Shown: positions 1 to 11,640, numbered from the stretch's first letter. The stretch: 64,000 bases of DNA from Sclerotiophoma versabilis (GCA_012274445.1 JAAROD010000015.1:124001-188000), one strand, 5' to 3'. The notes: generated by a model not told the origin, from the sequence alone. Program-made: numbers and translations.

Positions 1-660
1 AACTTCTAGGCATTTCTAGATAAACAGTATAAGGACTTCTTATTTAAGAAACGCTTACGTTAGAAGCTCTAGATAATTATAATAAAGAAATATAATTAGT
101 CTCTAGAAACCTTTAATACAGAATTTATCTAACTAGCGTACAACGCAGTAGAAGAAAATAACACCTAGAACCTTAAGATAAGGTATATGTTAGCGCTCTA
201 CCTAGATCTCTAAGAGAAAATAATATTAGTAGATATTCTAGAAGAATAGGACCTTTAGGCGCTTATAGTAAGAGTCTCTAAAGTAGATATTAATATATAA
301 TAAGCATAAAGTTATATTAATAGAAACTTTAATAGAAGTAATAAAAAACCTAATAATAATAATAAAATAGATTAGGAGGCTACTAAGGCCTATATAGGTT
401 ATATAGAACTAGACAACTATAAGAGGGTAGAATAGTAGCTCTAAGAAATAATAGAAAAATAGAGGTCTAATAACTAGTGCGTATATTATAGAAAGAACAG
501 CTACTATATAAATTAATACAAACTTAGACTAGTAAAAAGGCCTAATAGTATCTAGGTAAAAGCTGTAACTATAACTAACACCCTAGAAGAAATCTCTAAA
601 TTAGAGGGATCTAACTTAGAAAACTAGCTACTCCTGCCTATAGACACGGACAGGAGTTAA
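1..660 (+). pseudogene. gag remnant with mutated zinc knuckle
   Basis: The frame before pol resembles a gag protein and ends with a degraded CCHC knuckle near 470-530. The first cysteine codon survives, while the next Cys, the Gly and the His positions read Tyr, Ser and Tyr, as expected when TGT, GGC and CAC lose C or G to RIP. The capsid part is too altered to align by eye. The border with pol is approximate. Confidence 0.5.
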
Positions 661-689
661 GAAGTAAGAAAGTAAAGAAAAACAAATCT

Positions 690-3600
690 TTTAGAGAGTT
701 CTACTAGCAGTAGCTAGATAGTAAACCTATATCCCTCTATATACTAGTAGATAAAACAGCTGTAGTATATACACTAATTAATACTAGTTATCTAATCTAT
801 AGAATTATCTCCTCTAGATTTATAAAAAAATATAAACTATTACGCACCTAAGCTTATAAAAGAAGAATAACTAGTGTTACTAAAAAGATATTATAGATTA
901 TAGAAGTAACTAAGTTTAATCTAGATATAGATAGATATAAAGAAACTATATAGGCTTACGTCCTAGAAGATAAAGAAGAATATAACCTTATACTAGAACA
1001 GCCCTAGATAGACTAGTATAATATAATACTAGTACCTATAAAAAAGTTAATATTTATATACTTCTCTAAAATATAAGTAAGAAGCTAAGAAGGAATTAAA
1101 CCTAACTAGGTTATATAATAAGTAAACTTAGCTCTATTCTAGGCTCTATAAAAGAGGTCTTGCAAAGACCTAAACACTATAGTCTTCTCTACTTTAATAG
1201 TAAATATTTAGAAGGTACTTAAGAAAAAAGAGTTAGTAGACCTATAGATAGTTCTACTAGACTATCTAAAAAGTAAATACTAGACGTTCCTAAAAACAGA
1301 GGCTAATAAGCTTGCCCTCTACTAAGAACTAGATATTAACTACTCTATAGAGTTAATAGAAGAAAATAGGAAACTAGCTACTATCCTCTAGGGTCTACTT
1401 TATAACATGTCTAGAGAAGAACTCTTAGTGCTTAGGTAATAACTAACTAGCTACCTAGACAAAGAATTTATATAAGTTAGTAAGTTAAGCATATTAGCCC
1501 TAGTTCTCTTTATAAAGAAACTAGGTAGAGAACTAAGGTTCTATATAGACTACTAAGTACTAAATACTATTATAAAGAAGAACTAATACTCTCTTCTATT
1601 AATATATAAGACACTATCTTAAATCTTAAAGGTAAAGTAGTTTACTAAGGTTAATATAATCTAAGCCTTCTATAAGATCTGTATAGTAAATAGAGATAAA
1701 TAGAAAACTACCTTCTAAACCTGCTTTAGCCTCTATAAATAGTTAGTAATACTATTTAAGTTAGCTAATACTTCTAGCACCTTCTAATAGTATATTAACT
1801 AGACACTCTAAGAATATCTTAATAAATAGTGCTCTGCTTATATTAATAACATACTAATTTACTCTAGTAGAAGTAAAAAAGAATATAAATAGAAGGTACT
1901 TAAGATTGTATAGAAACTAGGTAAAGCTAGCCTATATCTAGACGTAGAGAAGAGTAAATTCTCTATCTAGTCTACTAAATACCTTAGATTTATTATTAAA
2001 GCTAGGAAGAGTATTAGAATAGACCTAGAGAAGGTTGTAGTAATTAAGGCATAGGAAGCCCTTAAGATAGTAAAAGGTGTCTAAAGTTTCCTTAGATTTA
2101 CTAATTTCTACTAATAGTTTATTAATAGATTCTTATCTATAGCAGAACTCTTAATAAGGTTAACTAGGAAGAACTCTAACTTTAAATAGGGACCTACCTA
2201 ATATAAGGCCTTTAAAATAATAAAGAAAGCCTTTATTATAGAACCTACTCTAGCTAACTTTAACCTAGATCTAAAGATAGTCCTAGAATATAATGCCTCT
2301 AGATAGGCAATAGAAGGAGTACTCTCCTAGTTTAGTAAAGACAGTACTCTTTAAATAGTAGCTTACTTCTCTACTAAGAATTCTAAAGTAGAGGTAAACT
2401 ATATAATCTATAATAAGAAGATGCTAGTAGTTATTAAGTACCTACAGGAATAGAACACTAAGCTAAAGCAGGTTAAGAACTTTATAGTTATTATAGACTA
2501 TAAGAATCTAGAATACTTCTATAAATCTAGACTTCTAACAGAACACTATATTTAATAGTTAAGCCTTCTTAGCTAGTTTAACTTAACCTTTATATACTAG
2601 CTAGGGAAAGTTAATAGCTAAGCAGACGCTTTATCTAGAAGAGAAGAGAATATACCTAATATAGCAGATAATAATTAGAAAAGAACCTAATACTTCTAAC
2701 TACTCTACCTATTTACTATAGTTATATAACCCTCTTTAGAGAAAGAGGAGGTAGGAGCTACAGTATCTTTTACTACCTGCCTCTAAAACGCTAACTCTCT
2801 CTAACTAGCCTAACTAATAATATATAGCTACCTAGTTACTACTTATTTATAAAGATAACAAAGGCTAGTGCTAATACTATAGAAGCAGAATAAGAAAACT
2901 ATAGCTGCACCTACTAAAGAATAAAACTAAGTAACTACTAATAAACAGACTTCTGCATATATATATAATAGAAGCCCTTATAATAATATAGATGCGTTTA
3001 AGACACTATAAACTTAGACTACCTAAATAGATAAAACCTACTAGATAGTAATAGAAGCTATATAAGTAGGCGCTTAAAAGTTTCCCCTATAGATTAACTT
3101 AAAAGTCTCTCTAGCAGAATGCTTACTAGATAAGAAAGGTAGGCTGCGTTATAGGGGAAGGAAGTAGGTACCTAACTTAGAAGCACTAAAAGGACAAATT
3201 ATAAATAATATCTACTACTTGCCTATAATAGGGCACCTAGGGTAAGGAAACATATTTACTATCTTATTCTAATTATACTTCTAGCTAGGCATGTCCTTAG
3301 CACTCTGCTAGTACGTTTCTAACTATAACATCTACAGGAGAACTAAATCCTAGAAGGAACTAAAATAAGGCCTATTAAAACTACTTCTACTACTAAGTTG
3401 TATATAGAAGGAAATCTCTATAGACTTTATTACTAACCTACTAGAAAGTATAGAGAATAATAATCTAATAGTTGTTACTAACTAACTCTTAAAGGATATA
3501 ATCCTAATTCCCCTTCTAGATATATCTGTAGAAATAGTCTCTAACGCGTTTATCTCCTGCGTAGTTGCGTACTATTAGGTACTAAATACTATAGTTTCTA

Positions 3601-4560
3601 ATTAAGGATTATAATTCCTAAGTAACTTCTAGGGAACTATGTGCTAGATGTTAAAGATTACCTAGAGACTGTCTATAGCCTTCTACCTATAGATAGATAG
3701 TAGTACTAAATATATAAACTTAGTTATAGAAGCCTACCTCTAAGCCTATATAGACTAGACCTAGAATAACTAAGCATGCTAGGTACTAGTAGCATAAATT
3801 ACTATTAAGGGATAAGTAGTAAGTTCTATAGGTGTTAGTCTCTTCTTTATTTAGTATAGGTATAATATAGACGCTGTGCAGGAAGACCTAGACCTAACTG
3901 CTAAAAACCTCTACTAGAACGCTAGGGCTCTAGTAAAAGCAGCAGCTATAATAGTATAAAAGTTTACTAAAACTATAGGATTTATACAGTCTAAGATAGT
4001 AGAAGTATAATAAGCCTAGGAACTCTAAGCTAATAGACACTAGAAAGAGGTACTCTAACTCTGTGTAGGTAATAAGGTCTAGCTAAAACTAGAAAACTAC
4101 TTTTCTAATAATTAGGCTAGCTAGAAGTTAGATTAAAAGAATAGAAAGTTTACTATAATAGAAATAATCTCTCTGCATAATATAAAACTTAATATTAAAG
4201 AAAGAATCTACCTAGTATTCTATATAGATAGGCTCTGCCTCTATGTAGAAAACCTTCTAGAAGAATAGATAAATAATAACCTACAACTAGGCCTCCTAGT
4301 AATTATAGGCAATAATAGCTCTTCTACTAAAGAATAGAAGGTTAAGGCTATCTATAGAGAACGCCTATCTAGAATAAATAGTAAGGACTGTTAGTACCTA
4401 GTAGTATAGTAAGGCTATACTTAGAGAACCTAGGAACTAAGGTCTAACTATAAAAAGTTATTTACTCTAGATAGATAGATTATAGAAATAGCTAGAAGCT
4501 ATAACACTTAGGGAAACCTGCCCTTAGAATTCTCTTTAGAACTCTCTAGTAGACTCTCTT
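690..4560 (+). pseudogene. pol polyprotein remnant: protease, RT, RNase H, integrase, chromodomain
   Basis: The RT catalytic box at about 1837-1863 reads AYINNILIYS where active gypsy RTs have YVDD, so both metal-binding aspartates have become asparagine through G-to-A change. RNase H near 2290 reads EYNASRQAIEGVLSQ, again with Asp replaced by Asn, and the frame continues to QLGKVNSQADALSRR near 2600-2640. Integrase follows, with the family's core spacing still visible. The chromodomain-like end at about 4330-4480 keeps YLVVQQGY and a following TQE-type motif in which the conserved Trp codons are now TAG or TAA. Loss of the catalytic residues and dozens of stops rule out activity. Confidence 0.8.
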
Positions 4561-4820
4561 AGTAAGGGACACTATACTTCTAGATAGAAAGAATAGTGCG
4601 CAGCTACTATATAAAATAGCTACTATAAAGAGGTAGAACTCTTAAAAAGAAAATACTATATAAAAAACAAGAAACTATATAATTAGAAGGAGGAGAACGT
4701 TCTAAGAAAAGAAAGTTTTATTTACTATACTACTAGAGATTAGTTATTTCTATATAGATACTAATAGGAAAACCTATTATAGAAGTATACTAGAGCACTA
4801 AAAACGCTAGAGATAGATAC
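4561..4820. repeat. possible 3' LTR remnant of the gypsy element
   Basis: Directly after the last recognisable pol codons the sequence changes character and shows two TATATAAAA-like boxes (about 4609 and 4660), as an LTR promoter might. The matching 5' LTR is outside the window, so neither boundary can be proved. This is an inference from position. Confidence 0.25.
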
Positions 4821-4949
4821 TAACTAGTTTATAGAATACATCTCCTAATTATTATTAGGGGAATTCTTAACCTAAGCAGTCCTAGTAGCCTCTATAATCT
4901 TCTTCTCCTAAGCTCTAACTATAGAATAGATAGTAGTAGTATTATTTCT

Positions 4950-5493
4950 AATATTATTCTTAGAAGTGTTATAGGCCTAGGTAAGCATACCTTAAGTTAT
5001 AGACTATATAACAAACGCGTTATATAGAGAGTTAAGCTATAAATATTAGCTAGACTAAAACAAGAATAATAATTCCTAAGAAGAAACTTATAAGCAGCTT
5101 ATTCTAAATAAGAATTTTCTCTAGGACCTTACAGTTAGAGCGTATCTCCTTTAATATCTACTTTTATAGATTTATACCTTTATAAGTTATACTAAGAATA
5201 TTATTAGAATTCTTAAGCTCTTCTTTAACCTTAGCCTTATAGTCTAAGAGGTTAGTATAGTACCTAAGCTTATTACTAGGCTAAGATAGAAGATTTTATA
5301 TTATTACTAAATTTTAGTAGTAATAAAGAGCGCGCTTATTCTTAGTAGATACTAAGCTAGTAAGAAAGAGGGCATAGTACTTAGAATTAGGCTAGATCTT
5401 ATAAAGATAGTAAATAGTAGTAGTAGACTTAAAAGTCTTATAAGGGGCCTATAAAACTTAAAGATTAGTAACTAACTAGGTAGAAGAGAACAT
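4950..5493 (-). pseudogene. RIP-degraded reading frame of unknown function, antisense to the gypsy element
   Basis: A minus-strand frame from an ATG at 5493 stays open for about 180 codons if TAA and TAG are read as former Gln or Trp codons. It includes YKTFKSTTTIYYLYK near the start, a charged stretch near 5230-5190, and a hydrophobic end. Further frame-like sequence lies upstream to about 6100. I recognise no domain. It could be an extra antisense gene carried by the retroelement, or part of another element nested beside it. The concentration of RIP-type stops in one frame is the only evidence that it once coded. Confidence 0.3.
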
Positions 5494-6459
5494 GCTTAAA
5501 GGATAAAGAGATTATAGAACTTACTTTATAGTAGCAGCACTTCTTATACTTATACTTAGAATAAGTTAACTTATCTATATTAATATTGCAGAGCTAGTAG
5601 TTAAGAGTATACTAGGCGTAGCTAAGGGGGTCCTTAGGCTTAGGCTTATTATCTATTATATTACTAGAACTATTAATAGTAGCAGTAAGGGTGTTAAAAT
5701 TAATATTGCTAAAAAGCTTATAATTAGAATTAGTAATAATATAGCTTAGTAGGGCAGAGAAATAGAGTAAGAATTTCTTACTAGGCTGTAGTAAATAAGT
5801 AGTTAGTAGGTGTTTAAGTAAAGGTATTATACATTACAGATACCTTTTAAAGTAAGAGAGCTACTACTATAAAGCTATAAATAGCCTTATAAGCTTTTAC
5901 TTTACTAGAGAAAAGCGCTATAATAAGAAAGATAAGTATAATAACTTACAGAACTAGCACTAGAGCTAGCTTTATACTTACTAGGGCCTACTATAGTAAG
6001 ATAAGGTAAGAGTAAAGCGCAGAAGGAGCAGAGTAGAGAGATAAGTAAAGAAGTATAATAGTAGTAGATAGGTACGCAGAGGATATAAGGTTAAGCTAGT
6101 TAGTCTGCTATTTTGCTCTGAAAATTTGTTTATAAACACAGGAATAGTAAGAGGGTACTATAATAGGCTAGGCCCTAGACTAGTGCCTTAGCGCACAGAA
6201 AGCCTTAGGCGCTCTAGTTGATTATGCTCTAGCTCTGTAGGTCCTTAGCGGAACTCTAGTAATTTCAGTCTCTATAATAGGCCCTCTAAACCCTCTAGAC
6301 TAGAGCCTGCCTTACTACTATAAAGGCTACTAGAGGATCGCGGACCCTGTAAACAGGTCCTATGTACCTTCTACCTCCTAGTATATATACATAAGACTCT
6401 GCACTAGTAGATAGGCATTAAATTCATTTAGTTTCTACTTGCATACAGCCCTTAGCGGC

Positions 6460-6949
6460 CAGCTTCTTACATACTATACTTAGCTTTAATATTAGCTACT
6501 AGGCTAAACTAGCCCTGCACAACCTCTAAATCCTTATAGAGGGCTTACTTATAGTTATACTTATAATTAAACTTTACTTTAAGCTCTAGTTAACGCTTAA
6601 CAAACGTACTAGGCTAGTTTACGCTAACAGGGCCTAGATTGCGCTTAGCGCGCAGAGAATTAGCTATAGCAGCCACATCTGCCAGCTAGGGGCCAAATCC
6701 TCGCGCGTCTAGCTTAAGTATGTGCTTAATAATCACCCTCTCCTTATTGTTGTCTAGCCTCTGCAAGTTAGCTATAGAATCAGCGCGTGAAGGTCGTCCT
6801 GCGCGTTGGTTGCTTAGTGTTGTTTAAGAGACTCTGTAGATAGCTGCAGCGCGTTGCTAGGTAAGATTCGCGTCTTGTTTAAGAGCTTAAAGCGCAAGCT
6901 GTATTCGTGCTTCCCTTGACGCGTTAATATTAGGTTGTTGTTGAGGCAT
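6460..6949 (-). pseudogene. N-terminal part of a RIP-degraded pogo/Fot1-type transposase
   Basis: Reading the minus strand from the ATG at 6949, the first residues (MPQQQPNINASREARIQLAL) followed by a helix-turn-helix/CENP-B-like segment match the DNA-binding region of fungal pogo/Fot1 transposases. About 160 residues are recognisable, broken only by TAA and TAG codons where Gln or Trp is expected. The DDE catalytic half cannot be followed below about 6450, so the element is truncated or interrupted there. The start lies 75 bp inside the element's terminal repeat. Confidence 0.6.
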
Positions 6950-6989
6950 TGGTATGTAGAGGTTACTTTGGTAGGGGCTTGGCAAAAGT

Positions 6990-7024
6990 GACCGACTCGC
7001 CCGTTGACCGGCTCGCCCGTTGGG
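6990..7024. repeat. terminal repeat of the truncated pogo element, with tandem 16-bp units and adjacent TA
   Basis: Two tandem copies of a 16-bp unit (6990-7005 GACCGACTCGCCCGTT and 7006-7021, one base different) end at 7024, next to a TA at 7025-7026. Read outward-in, the terminus starts CCCAACGGGCGAGC. This mimics the complete pogo element at 18413-20556, whose inverted repeats also contain an internal repeat and abut TA. I did not find the partner repeat in the window. Confidence 0.5.
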
Positions 7025-7026
7025 TA

Positions 7027-7433
7027 CGTTAATTAATTGATAATAACACCAGAAATCAGACAATAAGTAGCGAGTTTTGGCTATACGATACGATATTATC
7101 GATCGTTGGACGCGCTGCAAGCAGCCAGCCACCCAGGGGGTCCGCAGATACATACATGACATAGAAAGCCTCTTATTAATTCTTAATCTACACTCCGTAT
7201 CAATTGGCTCCCTTCAGCGCGTACTGCTCAGCGAATGCCATCCATAGTATGCTTCGGAACCTTGCATAACAGTTTTTCCCTAATTTAAACTACTTAGTTC
7301 AACTACTATAGTTGCACTGTTCCATGTAACCACTCTGTAAGCCCGTAATCAAGGGTCCAGTATAGAGAAGATGTTGGTTGAGACTACAGAACAAGTGTTG
7401 CCATTCATTGATTTTCACTTGAAAAAAAAGTAA
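7027..7433. other. intergenic, no gene seen
   Basis: Non-RIP sequence between the transposon end and the stop codon of the next minus-strand gene. It probably holds that gene's 3' untranslated region. I see no other feature. Confidence 0.5.
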
Positions 7434-8345
7434 CTACAAGAGTCGAGCCATACCACCGCAAATATCGACCGACTCGTAGTTCATACCAAAGTCCACTGTC
7501 TCCGGAATAATTCGAAAGTAGAAGTTGGCCTGGTGATCCGTCTTCCATATACCTATGTAGTTCGACAACAAGGAGTTCCTGTTGGCACGGGAAGCCCAGT
7601 CATTACCAAGAGCGTTGGCCATATCGGCACGGTGGGCACGAATGAGTTTGGACTCCATACGGGTAGTATAGCAGACTTTGAACCCCGGTGCGTGGCCACT
7701 GCCGCGCTTGACCAGGTTCGTAGAGTTGACGCCAATTTGCTCAATAGGGAGAACTATATAGCCGCTTCCATCGCCGAAGTCATGGATGTCAAAACTGATG
7801 GGAATGCCTTCGTAATTCCAGTTTCGGATGGAGACCAGTTCCAGAGCTCCTCCAGTAGAATTCTCGTTGCGGGTAGCCAGCGTCTGAGACATATCGTCAA
7901 TGGCATCGAAAATTTCGCCTTCAGCGCTCATGACAGCACCCAGATATCCGGCGAGAGACATTCCTTCGCGCTTTCCGAGGGAGTCCGCGCCTGAGGCACG
8001 GCCACCGATGAAGGCAATAGAGACTAGTGCGGAAGCAATAGCCTTTGCGAGGTCAGAGCAGTTCTCGCCTCTATAGCGCTTGCAGACATAAAGAGCAGAG
8101 TAGTATCCAGTAGAGAAGTAGGCAACAAGTTCGGCGCTGGTTTCAATATTGTCAACAAGCAATTCAAGTGTTGAGCAGTCGTCACGAGCAACAAGGTTGC
8201 TATAGTGCTCGATGTTCTCAATCACTGGCTTGGCTTCCCTCTGATTAGAAATGACCGTAAGGGCGGTGCTTTCCTCTGCGATGGGCAGCGCGAGCGTTAC
8301 CACAGAGAACAGAACCAGGTTCGCAAATGACTTGGTGAGCTGCAT
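7434..8345 (-). CDS. secreted preproprotein with killer-preprotoxin-like layout, function unknown
   Basis: Single-exon gene of 303 residues starting at the ATG at 8345. Residues 1-20 form a signal peptide. Dibasic Kex2-type sites lie at Lys125-Arg126 (LGKR/EGMS) and Lys213-Arg214 (LVKR/GSGH), cutting the product into three parts. The N-terminal part has Cys57, Cys88, Cys96 and a hydrophobic helix at about 103-116. The middle part carries two N-glycosylation sequons (Asn162, Asn207). The C-terminal part has Cys225 and Cys296. This order resembles the alpha-gamma-beta layout of K1-type yeast killer preprotoxins, but I cannot show homology, so the resemblance is an inference from architecture. 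It could equally be a secreted effector. It lies next to RIP-mutated elements. Confidence 0.75.
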   Translation of the reverse strand: MQLTKSFANLVLFSVVTLALPIAEESTALTVISNQREAKPVIENIEHYSNLVARDDCSTLELLVDNIETSAELVAYFSTGYYSALYVCKRYRGENCSDLAKAIASALVSIAFIGGRASGADSLGKREGMSLAGYLGAVMSAEGEIFDAIDDMSQTLATRNENSTGGALELVSIRNWNYEGIPISFDIHDFGDGSGYIVLPIEQIGVNSTNLVKRGSGHAPGFKVCYTTRMESKLIRAHRADMANALGNDWASRANRNSLLSNYIGIWKTDHQANFYFRIIPETVDFGMNYESVDICGGMARLL

Positions 8346-9331
8346 GTTGAGAGAGTGATCAGATGTTGGCTGAGGAAGGAAGGAACTGTCTGAATAAGAT
8401 ATCGCATTTCGGATTACAAGCTGTCTTTTATACTACTGCAACACTTTGACTAACCGTCGCCTGAGCTCTTCGATATCGTCCTTCTGGCCCGTTGTTCCGC
8501 ATATCTTTTAGACTAACCGATGTTGAAAGGCTTTGCATGCTTGTTATTCAAGCGCCCCGATTTACTGTCCAAACAGGTGACAGTATCAACACAGACTCCA
8601 TAAAGCCAAGAAATCCTGAACGATTGGCGCCCACTTTGTATTTATTTTCCCTTCTTTATGATCTCTGTACAGTTAGCAAAGCTCTAGGAGTGTTGTTCGA
8701 TGTCCAGCTGCAGCAGCTTCATAGCCGTGCTACCCGTAGCATGCTCAGGGCAATGCTCAAACGAGCTGGAGAAATCTAACTGCTCCCTGTCAGTCCAATA
8801 ACGTGAGCTGACCCTGTATGGTGGCCTTCTCACTGTCATGGAGGTAGAAGTAACTTCTTCCGCTTTCCTGCAATGTGAGCTGAGGTCGTGAGTCCATCCA
8901 CATATTACTCTGGAGATTTCTGTTCAAGTTGAACATTGCGATTTACATCGCTTTAAGCTTTTGCCCAGAGTGGGCAACGCATGCTTCATTCTGTTCGTTG
9001 AGCGGGAGAAATAGTCAGCCGGTTAGCCGTCTCATAGTGGGGCCTGTGAGTCCGGATTTGCGGGTAGCACTGCTGAGAGGCCAATTAACTGAGTCTTCTG
9101 CATGTTACAACCATAATCTGCTGGGCCTGCGACTCGGTCGTACGATGAATCTGCACTGGCCTCGATAGCCAACTAAGGCTTATCTCGTTCATGTGTTCCT
9201 TGCGTTCGCGCCATGCTAACGTGCCGATGGTGTCACTGGCGCCTACTTTATTTATCTTACATCTGGGGCTCTGTTGCATGCCCGGCAAGCTCGTGCCTTC
9301 CATTTGTATCGTTAATTCTCGCCTCATCGCC
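8346..9331. other. intergenic promoter region, no gene seen
   Basis: Divergent upstream region of the secreted preproprotein gene (minus) and the small membrane protein gene (plus). The short open frames here show no coding features. An alternative in-frame ATG for the downstream gene lies at 9191. Confidence 0.4.
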
Positions 9332-10015
9332 ATGCCTCTACAAATACTCAATTTCGATGTCCCCCGAAGGCTGCCTCAGCAGTCCAATCTGAACGTAGTT
9401 CGTGACTATATCCGCCACATCCTCATCAACAAACACGACGCAACACCCAAGTTCGCAGAAAAAGCTGCTGCACTATGGCATCTTGGGCAATCGCGCGATC
9501 TCTACAAAGCTTCTGCTCAAAGACTCACTGAACTTTTTGGCCCAGACGTAGGACCTCTAGTCTATCGCTCAGTACGTGAAGATATATGGGCAGACTGGTG
9601 GAACTCTTATCAGGGACTGGTGGGTTCAGGTACCGTTGCCATCAATATTACTCTCGCTTCTGGGCGAAGTACCAACTTTGCATAGGCTGTTTAGCCGTCT
9701 CCGTTTTACTCGCAGTCTGCTTCTTAGTTCGTGCATGTAGAGAGTTGACTCTGCGGGAGCGCCGTTGTAAGTTACTTTTCTTTTTATATTTAAGAAAGTT
9801 GCGCTGATTGAATTAACCATGGGACGACAGACTGGTTGAGATACCTTTTTGCTGCGGCCGGTCCATTGATGCTGTTTTCAATTTTGCAATGGCCATTCGG
9901 GTCAACCAAGTTTTTCTTCTTTGTCGTCAGCTTGCTCTGCACTGGACTAGGTGCATTTTTTGGTGTTGTCGAATTTGGAGACGCGTACACTAGGAGGTAC
10001 GAGAAGACTAACTGA
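9332..10015 (+). CDS. small three-helix membrane protein, unknown function, three exons
   Basis: I splice this as 9332-9619, 9670-9766 and 9831-10015, giving 189 residues. Intron 1 is 50 bp (GTGGGT..AAG) and intron 2 is 64 bp (GTAAGT..CAG with a CTGAT branch site), and both keep the frame. The first about 95 residues are soluble, including KFAEKAAALWHLGQS. Three hydrophobic spans follow, LCIGCLAVSVLLAVCFLV, then YLFAAAGPLMLFSILQWPF, then one starting KFFFFVVSLLCTG. The ATG at 9332 has a good context, but 9191 is in frame and would add 47 residues. I do not recognise the family. Because the exons are short the gene is easily missed by ORF-based calling. Confidence 0.6.
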
Positions 10016-11640
10016 CCTGCGACGGGTAACGGTGTGTAGCGATACATCTTAGAGAGCGTGAACTACAATAACTATCACTTGCTAGGGAAGGTCGAGATAC
10101 TCAGTGGAGTGTAGGAACAAGCGATTCGCTGCCGACTTAGCCGGGGTGATATTGAAAAACAAACTTTGATCAGACAAATGATGTGGTACATTGTCACATC
10201 GCATATCTGTCACGATCTAATGAAGGCTGTGATCTGATCTTATCCATATAGGAACGTGACCAAGTTTCGATTTCAATTCTATAACCTACCTAGGCAGAAT
10301 AAAAGTCGCAGAAAGACGGGTTCTACCGCAACGCAAAGCCTTACTATGATGTATTGCTGAGAGATAGAGGCCTACCGTTATCGATCAGGTTTTGGATTCG
10401 ATACTTTCATTTGCTAGCCGAGATCGTTTGCATTCCTTAAAGCTGTGGTGTCGAGCGTATCTTTCCGTTCCTTGTACACAGTTGACATCTGCCGGGGCTT
10501 TGAAGTAACATGGTCAGGAGAGTGAGCCCGTATATGATCTCCCAATCAGAAGAATCCAGTCCCGCTAAGTAATGAGCCTTGCATGCTTTGCTATCATGCA
10601 AGAGCGCTTTGAGGCTTTCCAGTTCTCCCAGGCCACCCTGCCCCACGGAGCTGATCAAAAATGTAGGGTATCAGGCAAATCAAAGCTACCGTGTTCAGCC
10701 TTAGACTAAGTCCTAGGATGAGGGTACACGCAAGTGTACACTCTGAACGTGACAATGTGGCGGATCAGCCGATGCTGTCACGTTACGTGAACAAGCCCCA
10801 GATATATAAAAGGAAGAGAGAAGATAATAAACACATCGTCTATCACTAAGAGAGAGTAGGCAACAACAATATTTGAGAGTGTACTCCAGAGCTGCAGAAG
10901 TTAGCTAGTGTTTGTAGTTTCTAGATGTAAGAGACGTTGTGCATGAGCGCTTTGTCTGCAATGGAAGGCAAAACAAAGTAGATGAGTAACATTGGGAGGA
11001 GGATAAATTGTAATGTCAAAAGCATTTTCTTGACATTGCGAGGAAAACAGTTATTGATGGCTCGAATGATGCCGACATCAACGCAACGTTAACATTCTCA
11101 CAGCACCATAGCGCGCTACGGTTTTTGCGTGCCGTGAGTGCACTGACATGCTACTGCAGCCTGCAAACATCTGCCGAAGACCCTGGTCGTCAATTGTAAC
11201 GCCAAACTAAAGCCAGAAATCCGCTCCGTTGCGACAGAAGCGGGACATACAGTCGCATCCCCTGGCGGATTGTTAGTGTCCCGTCGCGTGATACCGGCAT
11301 GGGCAACACCAGCCATGGCAGCCAATCGAATTTCTTGTTTTGGCACAGAACCCCGATGCCTCCCTTGTCACCGAATTGCAGGCTAACAATTCGTTCAGGG
11401 GAGGGTATTGTATGCTAACCTCATATCGGGCCTTCATGCAGGGCCGATCGCCGAGAGCTGAGAGTCGAGAACAATGGGATGCGAGTCGCTATCAGGCGTT
11501 CTCCCCCACGTGCGATCTGCGTACCCACGGTGCTTGAATCCTTCCTCCAGAGCGTCTGACCCAACGTAAAGGATTCAAGCCAGCTCCCGCCCATGTTGGC
11601 TACTGATATTAAAGCTTTTAATCTGTAAGCTTTAGCAAAA
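10016..11640. other. long intergenic region with one coding-like segment
   Basis: No complete gene. On the minus strand 10437-10672 is open and reads like protein (GELESLKALLHDSKACKAHY) but has no ATG. It could be an exon of an unrecognised or decayed gene. A TATATAAAA box at about 10802 is followed by no convincing reading frame. The last part is presumably the promoter of the GMC oxidoreductase. Confidence 0.3.

Larger units (their letters stand above)
1..4560 (+). mobile_element. RIP-degraded Ty3/gypsy chromovirus, 5' end outside the window
   Basis: A plus-strand retrotransposon can be read through many stops if TAG and TAA are taken as former CAG, CAA or TGG. In order I see the end of gag with a zinc-knuckle remnant (about 470-530), a possible protease stretch, reverse transcriptase (about 1380-2100), RNase H (about 2260-2640), integrase (about 3180-4150) and a C-terminal chromodomain-like segment (about 4330-4480). 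That order plus the chromodomain is diagnostic of Ty3/gypsy chromoviruses. CA and TG dinucleotides are strongly depleted and TA enriched, the RIP signature. No frame is intact, so the copy is dead. The 5' LTR, primer-binding site and start of gag lie before position 1. Confidence 0.85.
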
